A DNA stretch of 64,000 nt from Cryptomeria japonica (Eukaryota > Streptophyta > Pinopsida > Cupressales > Cupressaceae). Positions 58,058-64,000 of this stretch are shown one piece after another. The notes beneath the pieces are model-generated. The model was not told the DNA's origin. It saw nothing but the letters and a program-made list of their open reading frames with translations, and did not search any database. The translations under genes were made by a program, and so were the position numbers. Location: NCBI RefSeq assembly GCF_030272615.1, contig NC_081410.1:256665533-256729532 (forward strand), in the 5' to 3' direction. The stretch's first letter is position 1, and each line of letters begins with the position of its first letter.

Positions 58058-59782
58058 ATGGGCGGAAATAGGAGAAGATATGAACCAGGAAGTTGCAAGG
58101 AGTGGAAACAGAAAGAAGAGGTGTGGGAAATTTTGCAGAAGGGTGGTCTTTTGAGCTTCCTTGAGAGACTCCATGGCCGTGATGGAAAGATAACTAGCTT
58201 CTTCTGCAAAAATTGGAAGAAGGGCAAGCTTAAGATGGGCAACCAACTGGTGGAAATTGACGAAGAGCTAATAGCTAAAGCCACGGGACTCAAAAGGGAG
58301 GGCTGCAATTTCTACAAAGACAGGAAGGTCAGCAAGGAAGCCATTGAAAGGTACCCGGTCACAGAGAAAGAGAAGAAAAAACTGGTAAAGTTGAGCAAAA
58401 CCTATTACCCGCCTAGGGCTTTTGCAAAGCCCTGGCGGGAAATTCTCTTTGTTTTAATGAGGTATATAACTCTAGATGGCAAGTTTACGAAAGTATATGG
58501 ATATCACTTTGTCCTCTTAAATCATTTTAGGCATAACGATAAGGTGAATTTCCCTTATTTCTTGCTCTGTTCTATGAATGTATCCCTAAAAGCATATAAA
58601 GAAAATCCTTGGGGTGACACCGCAATGCACCAGGGACTTATGGTCCTCATTTATGATCATCTAAAGGCCAGTAAAATCAATCGAATGCAACTCTCTGTGG
58701 ATTCGGAAGAAGATATGTCTGATTCTGATTTCTCAGAGGAGGAGGATTCAGATAATGATTCCTCGACTGAAAATGAGGAAAGCTCTGACGACTCAGAGTA
58801 TGAGAGGAACAAGAAGAGGAAATCAAAACCCTCTTCTTCTAAGAGCAAAAAATCCCAAAGCAAACCCTTGATTAGTATCTCTTCAGAAGAAGAGGACTCT
58901 GATTTCCCTGAGGAGAAGAAGAACCCTAAGGGAGTGCTAAAGGGAAAAAGTAAAATCCGAGCCCAACCCAGGAAGAAGAAAAAGAAAACAGAGGAGACTG
59001 GCAAAGATCTGGAGGACACAGGCAAGGAACCGGAAGAGGACAAGCAAACAAGAACCTTGGAAACTGAACAAAGCCTAGAGATGGAGACTATGGAGGAGAC
59101 CCTCAGGGCCACTGACACTATTTCTGCCCTCCATATTGCTAAAGATGAACAGATAACCCCTGGTAAAGCTACTCCTTCTCCTGGTCCTTACCCGGAGGCC
59201 TTGAAGGGTTTTATGAAAACTATAGAATGGATTATTGATGGGAATAAGAATACTGTGGATGATTACAAAAAACTCTACAACAGAGTCATGATCCTGGAAA
59301 CCATTAACATTGAAGAGGGGAATACTATGGCCAATTATATCAAAGATTTGAAGAACACAATTGCCAAAGCGGAAGACATCAGAGATGCCTTTAATCCTCG
59401 GTTTGAGAAAATTGAAAAGGAGATATAGGATAGAAAAACCTTGGAGGAAACTAGCGAAAAAAAGCTCTCGGATACAGTTGCCAAAGTGGACAAGATAGAG
59501 GAGTGCCTCAAGAACATTGCGAAGCAGAGTCTCAGCATTCTGAAAATCTCAGCCAACAACACCCGTGCCCTCATCAGCAAGCTCGATGATGAAAAGGAAA
59601 CCCAGGAAATTGACCTAGATGCAGAAGGAACCGGGGAAGTCCAAGGTCCCAGAACTCGCACCCATGGAAAGAGGAAGGAAAAGAAAGTGAATAAGGACCT
59701 GGAGGAGCTAAAAGCAGTTGGGGTGACTTATGATGAGCTGGTGACTAAGGCAGAGGATCTGCTGAAGAAAATCACTATGTAG
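58058..59782 (+). CDS. Extra LINE ORF downstream of RNase H, unknown function
   Basis: 575 codons from ATG 58058 in a good context (ACCATGG), with a single in-frame TAG at 59426. The same frame is open upstream to 57809 but that part looks non-coding. Residues about 1-205 form a mixed-charge globular domain (EEVWEILQKGGLLSFLERL, FFCKNWKKGKLKMG, EIDEELIAKATGLKREG, YYPPRAFAKPWREILFVLM, MHQGLMVLIYDHLKAS). Residues 210-300 are acidic and Ser-rich with SEEED clusters. Residues about 300-320 have a Lys run resembling a nuclear signal. From about residue 390 to the end is a long coiled coil. The arrangement (globular helical domain, acidic/basic linker, coiled coil) parallels the accessory ORF of element A. 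No known enzyme motif is visible. It may be a captured plant transposon-domain protein or a relocated nucleic-acid-binding ORF; function unknown. Confidence 0.75.
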
Positions 59783-59945
59783 TGTCTCCTTGGGTTCTTT
59801 GTTGTTTTTTGTTGTTTAGCTGTTTTTTCTATTCGCTGGTTTTTTGGACCAGTCGCTTTGTATGTGGACTCTATTTTCTCTGTTGTTTATTTTAACTATG
59901 TTGTAATGGTTTTGGGTCCTTAAAACCTGTTTTTCAATTAATCAG
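59783..59945 (+). other. LINE 3' untranslated tail
   Basis: T- and G-rich 163 bases; the final 35 (GGTTTTGGGTCC..AAAACCTGTTTTTC) are shared with the 3' end of the ORF1-only LINE at 45550. Confidence 0.85.
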
Positions 59946-59961
59946 AACAAGGCTTTGGAAA
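59946..59961 (+). repeat. Right TSD of the LINE
   Basis: AACAAGGCTTTGGAAA, identical to 54972-54987. Confidence 0.97.
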
Positions 59962-60390
59962 ATTATAGCTGAGAATGAGCGTTGCATGATTCAATGCTAG
60001 AATATTTGAAGCTTGCTGATTTATATCTTACCATGATATTGGGTTCGGTGGAAGATGAGAGAGTTTTCAATGCTTTGGGATTCCTAAAATCAAAGCTAAG
60101 AAACAAACTAGACAAAAATTTGGAAAATTGCTTGAGGCTCTATACAGCTAGGTATGATGTCCACTGTTCCTTACAATAGGGCACTACAAATCAGGAGGTC
60201 CAAATGTGAAAGAAGAGGTTTGGGCAACACTTCAAACCAAAGTGCCAGTGGGACTATTGACTCATGTACTAGACCTACTGGTAGCATTGAGATGTAGTTC
60301 AATGAAGGTATGCAGACTCAGAGTGAAGAAACCACATACAAGAATCAAGAAAGCTCTGAATTTGATGAGGATGAATGGCAACTGTAAGAG
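59962..60390 (+). pseudogene. hAT transposase, C-terminal dimerisation domain
   Basis: After the LINE the transposase frame resumes, with a frameshift near 59985, as EYLKLADLYLTMILGSVEDERVFNALGFLKSKLRN..LENCLRLY. This is the hAT C-terminal dimerisation signature (S-V-E-D-E-R-x-F then L-K-S-K-L-R-N). A Ser/Thr/Glu-rich acidic tail (EETTYKNQESSEFDEDEWQL) ends near 60390 with one internal stop. Confidence 0.85.
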
Positions 60391-61397
60391 AATGGTATTT
60401 ATTGATCTTATTACTGTATCTCATCATTCATATTACAAAAGCATATTACTTTTTGCAATTAGAATTTAATATTGGTTTGTAATTGTATTTTTCAACTTTC
60501 TATTTCCAAATTTAAAATAGCATAATAAAAGACCATAATGTGTTTATTGATACAAAGATGTTTATTGTTTATTTAGACATGTTTGAGTCTCAAATCTGTG
60601 TGATACATTTCAGAACCATATGATACAATTCATGCAATAGTAATACACATGTCGAGAACTTAGATTTTCATTAATTCTTTCAAAATATAGCCATATGATA
60701 CAATTCATTTAATAGTAATACACCAATCTGTGTGATTCTCCATGCAAATTGCAAAAGTGAATACAAAGTTTCAAAGTCCTTTGCAAATGACCCTGAATTC
60801 CCTTTTATAGAAACAAGAGAGCAACAACAGCTTCTGTGTGATTCTCCAATGTCCATGCAAAAGTGAATACAAAGTTTCAGAACCCTTTACAAATGACCCT
60901 GAATTCCCTTTTATAGAAACAAGGGAGCAACAACAGCTTCCAGTCAAATTGCAAGTTTGCAACATGTGAAGACTCAACATCAAAATCATAAACTCAACAT
61001 AGATTTACATGCCCATCACAAGTCGGATTAGCAATTTAACAACTACTACATGTCTGATGTCTCCTGTTCAAAAAATAGAGTTCAAAATTAAATATTAATT
61101 CACGCCATGACAAATGAAACATAGATAATAGCAGTGCCTAAAACCTAGTAATCAGTAATAGAGAAATGCATAAATGTTAAAGCTTTGGAGAATTTGAGAA
61201 TACAAATTTATTGGCTGAAGTTTTGCACTATGCATCATAGATTTATAGGCTGGATTGGCAAATTAGCAATAGCGAGTGCTGGTTTTTTCCTATTCACAAA
61301 ACAGAGTTATTTCAAGTGATGCCAAATTCCAAACAGAAAAAACATAAAACCTTGAAATTAAGAGTAAAAGAAGAAAATTATGCAATACATACTATGA
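60391..61397. other. Non-coding stretch with tandem duplication
   Basis: No gene. Contains an approximately 106 bp direct tandem duplication (60727-60832 and 60833-60940) and, upstream, two copies of a CCATATGATACAATTCAT-type block (60613 and 60691). The missing 3' end of the hAT element may lie here in decayed form (ATTGGCAAATTAGCAATAGC near 61256). Confidence 0.5.
60727..60940 (+). repeat. 106 bp tandem duplication
   Basis: Both copies contain TGTGTGATTCTCC, GTGAATACAAAGTTTCA and GACCCTGAATTCCC then TTTTATAGAAACAAG, with small indels. Confidence 0.9.
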
Positions 61398-64000
61398 TTC
61401 TTAAGATTTATGTGTCAGTTTTTGTAGGGTGCTCCACTCTTCATCTGATGGAAGGTCAATATTCTGTAAACTATGGAAAGTCAATTGCAACTTCGTTAAC
61501 AATCCATATTTAGAAGATTGACTTGACATCACTGTTTCATCCAATACTGAATTTAGAGTTGTAAATGGTTGGATGAATTCCAAAAAGCTTTGGGGAGTTG
61601 TGTCCTTAGGAAGCAAGTCCAAATCAAACTTGATTTTTATCTCCTTGCTTTTTTTGTAAGCTTCTTTTCCAATGAATTTATTTGATGGGTCAACGGTCTT
61701 AGGCAAACCAAGTTTAATCAAATTATTTTTCTTTTCTTGCAGCTTCAATATCTTTTTGCCACATTTTTCCATAACTTATGATGTTTCCCTTAGTTTCTGG
61801 CATTTTTGAATGATAGATGATGTCTTAACTGTGGCATCAATGCGGCTCTTAATTCCCTTGGATGCCAAGTAGCTGTCACTGGTACTGTAGACTACTTGTA
61901 GAATCTATCTTGCCATATCCTCTTTTGAATAAACATGTATGCTCTTCTCAAAGTTCCCTTAGACTTTCATTCAATTCAAACCATTCACACAACTTGTCAC
62001 TCCTATGCATTATTTGTTGCCAAATGTTTTCTTGTATATACTTCGTTGTATTTTTCATATTATCTTTCAAGCTATCCTCCAAAGTTTTTATTTTATCATT
62101 TGCATTGTGCACATTTTTTTCTTTCTTCCTCTACTTCCTCTTGCAAATTTTTTTCTTTTTCCTTCCCACGATCCAACAGGTCCTACATTTTTCTTATTTT
62201 GGCAGCAACAATCTCATAAATTTTGTATAATTTTTGAAAACTGGCTCTTTCCCCATCAATTGTTTTACTTCTTTTAGCTAGTTTTTCTCTTAGGTCCTTC
62301 AATTCTGCATCCATCTTCTCCTGCTCTGCAATTTCTACTGTAGAGCCCAATTTTTTTATCCTTTTCTATGAATCATTGCACTTGTTATCTGCTTCTTTCC
62401 TCCTTGATTTTTTCGTTTTCTAGGTATGCCTGTAACTTTTCTATTTGTTTCTCCAGTTTTTTTTTTTCTCTCCACTTTTAGTAGTGAAGTGTAGACCACT
62501 TCATTAGTCCTTTTTGACACACTAATTTTGTCCACATTATGTACTTTGGAAAAATCCATTTGGAGGGTGCTAACTTGGAATTCAGAGGGATCTATTTGAC
62601 TGTGTCGTGGATTTTTATCTTTAGTTGGGGTTAGGAGCATAAAAACCATGAACTCCATCATATCTTTCTGTGGGTCATATGTTGGAAATACCCCATTCCT
62701 TGCAGGTTGTTCATCTAAAACTTTAGTCAGGGCACCCCTATGAAATGCTTTCTTTTTTTCTTTATTTGCTTTTGTTGTGTGTTCATATTTTTTATAGTAA
62801 TCACAAAATTGAAAATTTGGGCTTGTTGAAGCAATTGAATGTTTGAAAGGTGACATGGGAATAATAGAGGTTCCAGTTCCACTTATGCTTGTGGTTTTAA
62901 CTAATGTTTGACTAGGATTACCAACAACAATTCCTGATCTTGTCCCACTCCCACTAACACTTTCATGTGTAGTTTTCATAATCTTTTGAGGTGTGTGATC
63001 TGAAGTTGCAAATAATTGTTTTGTAGTGTCAATGGCACTTGATATAGGATTTTGAATAGTATGAGTATCTACCACTAGTGGCCTCTTGCGAGAGATATTT
63101 TGTTGTAGCCCTTGTCCAACACCAAGACAACTAGTATCAGTAGTAGTACCCATGCCAACCCCACCAATCATAGTGGCACTTGACTGAACAATAATAGGAA
63201 TACTATCCCCAGATTCCCCACCTGTGGCAGTGGCACTTGATTCACCACCAATGGGAATACCATGATGTGGTGGTGGTTGTGGATTTGAACCTAAAACAAA
63301 TGTAGGTGGACCCTGAGGGTAATGAGTAGTACCTATCCGTGATGAATCTGAAGAATCAAGTCCAATGACTGGTTTAACAGGAGCTTTTGATTTTGACTCT
63401 GATGGAAGTTGTACTTGAAGTGGATATCAAATGCCCTCTCCTCTGGGACCTAGACCACCACCTTCAAAACCCATTTTTTCCACAATGCTTTCCCTTTTGC
63501 TATATTTTTCTTTCATAGACTCATTGACTCCACCTAATATTTTAGGGACTATAGTAGTTGTTGGAGTGGGCTCAACCTCATACTCATCATCATCTTCAAT
63601 CCTGTCATATGCTATTGTGGGATGCTCCATATTCCACAATTTGCTAAACTCTCCATCCTCGTCAATGGTCCCAAATTCTGCACTGGTCTTTGGTTCACTA
63701 AGATTCTTCCTCATAGTCCAAAAATCATTTATTTTTGTTTGAGTCTGAAAAATCTCTTTGCATTCTTGCAGAATTGATTTGGGAATAGATTTGTTAGATG
63801 GATTAGCATATTTTTGGTAGAAATTGTAGGACCTCCTATTTTGGATGCCCTGGCCCTCCTCTGTTGTCCTCTGTGTGTGCAATGCCATAATTTATGATGA
63901 AATTTCTTCTGTTGAAATGTTATTGTCAACTGCAATTTTCTCCATCTCTTTTTTTAACCTCATCCCAGGAGTCCATGTTTCTAAGCTTTTCTAGAAATGA
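61398..64000 (-). pseudogene. Decayed gene for a G-patch-like, coiled-coil protein; 5' end outside window
   Basis: Minus-strand coding runs from the window edge to about 61398 with a handful of stops and frameshifts. In order: a charged helical start (RLKKEMEKIAVDNN); NRRSYNFYQKYAN..IPKSILQ (63830-63770); an acidic patch (RIEDDDEYEVEP); a G-patch-like motif KMGFEGGGLGPRGEG near 63450; a long Gly/Ser/Thr/Pro-rich linker (63420-62830); a conserved helical block FQFCDYYKKYEHTTKANKEK..YDPQKDMMEFMVF (62820-62640); a basic nuclear-signal-like GIPRKRKNQGGKKQ (62410); a coiled coil across 62350-62050 in shifting frames; and a C-terminal block 61772-61401 (LPKDTTPQSFLEFIQPF, LPSDEEWSTLQKL). No enzyme domain recognised. 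It may be the accessory ORF of another mobile element or a decayed host gene. Confidence 0.5.

Larger units (their letters stand above)
54988..59945 (+). mobile_element. LINE with RT, RNase H and an extra downstream ORF
   Basis: Bounded by a perfect 16 bp TSD in the hAT coding region. 5'-truncated: it begins inside the reverse transcriptase domain, so ORF1 and endonuclease are missing. Order: reverse transcriptase, zinc-binding RVT region, RNase H, then a 575-codon ORF (58058-59782), then a 160 bp 3' tail ending GGGTCCTTAAAACCTG then TTTTTCAATTAATCAG. No poly(A) run. The third ORF is inside the TSDs and so belongs to the inserted unit. Confidence 0.95.
51836..60390 (+). mobile_element. hAT-superfamily DNA transposon, split by a LINE
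   Basis: The 5' end (TAGTGGTGAATATTCGCC near 51831-51848) starts a 480 bp region dense in CGCC/GGCGA motifs, followed by promoter, intron and a transposase pseudogene that ends near 60390. The last 430 bases of coding lie beyond the LINE insertion (54988-59945). No complementary 3' terminal repeat was located between 60390 and 61400, so the right edge is unknown. Confidence 0.65.

Noticed and set aside
58015-59118. Minus-strand frames opposite the extra LINE ORF
   Set aside because: Ser/Phe/Leu-rich shadows of the acidic and Lys-rich plus-strand coding sequence.
61862-62277. Plus-strand hydrophobic frames suggesting a small membrane protein
   Set aside because: Antisense of the Lys/Glu-rich coiled coil of the minus-strand gene; overlapping frames all look alike.
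1-64000. rRNA or tRNA genes
   Set aside because: No cloverleaf-compatible A and B box pair or rRNA core was recognised; the only tRNA-related signals are retroelement primer-binding sites.

Overview
This window reads as a transposable-element graveyard from a large plant nuclear genome. The organism is inferred to be a gymnosperm, most likely a conifer. The evidence is Ty3/gypsy, Ty1/copia, plant-type LINE and hAT sequences, nested insertions, broken frames and no recognisable single-copy cellular gene, rRNA or tRNA. The gymnosperm assignment is an impression from element style and is not proven by any gene here.

Bases 1-36534 are one nested stack, resolved by terminal TG/CA ends, target-site duplications (TSDs) and host frames that resume across the insertions. 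The outermost layer is a minus-strand gypsy-like element H: partial LTR 1-272, other LTR 35388-36534, a gag remnant, and much tandem repeat. Two copia-type elements sit in H. Element A (2143-23889) has gag zinc knuckles and a long accessory ORF but no visible pol. Element C (24140-32933) is a full copia gag-pol with two LTRs, a primer-binding site and a polypurine tract. A was split by a plus-strand gypsy O (7657-22743), which carries gag and protease but no reverse transcriptase. O was hit by a minus-strand gypsy N (11931-18559, pol without gag) and by a solo LTR (19332-20768). C was hit by a solo LTR (25911-27582) inside its RNase H.

Bases 36535-49838 are gene-poor. They hold a 2.2 kb inverted-repeat DNA element (38200-40374) with mirror-arranged arrays of a palindromic motif around about 800 bp of polypyrimidine, an LTR remnant ending at 42795, a minus-strand LINE copy with only ORF1 (45550-46956), and a LINE RNase H fragment (49084-49488). 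A copia-type solo LTR lies at 49839-51108.

Bases 51836-60390 hold a hAT-superfamily transposon with CGCC-rich 5' subterminal DNA, a TATA box, a 5' leader intron, a zinc-finger/transposase pseudogene and a C-terminal dimerisation domain. It is split by a 5 kb LINE (54988-59945) flanked by a perfect 16 bp TSD. That LINE carries an unexpected 575-codon ORF downstream of its RNase H. Bases 61398-64000 hold the decayed 3' part of a minus-strand gene for a G-patch-like, nuclear-signal, coiled-coil protein that runs off the window.

The most unusual items are the palindrome-array DNA element, the LINE with a third ORF, and the pol-less LTR element with a long accessory ORF.
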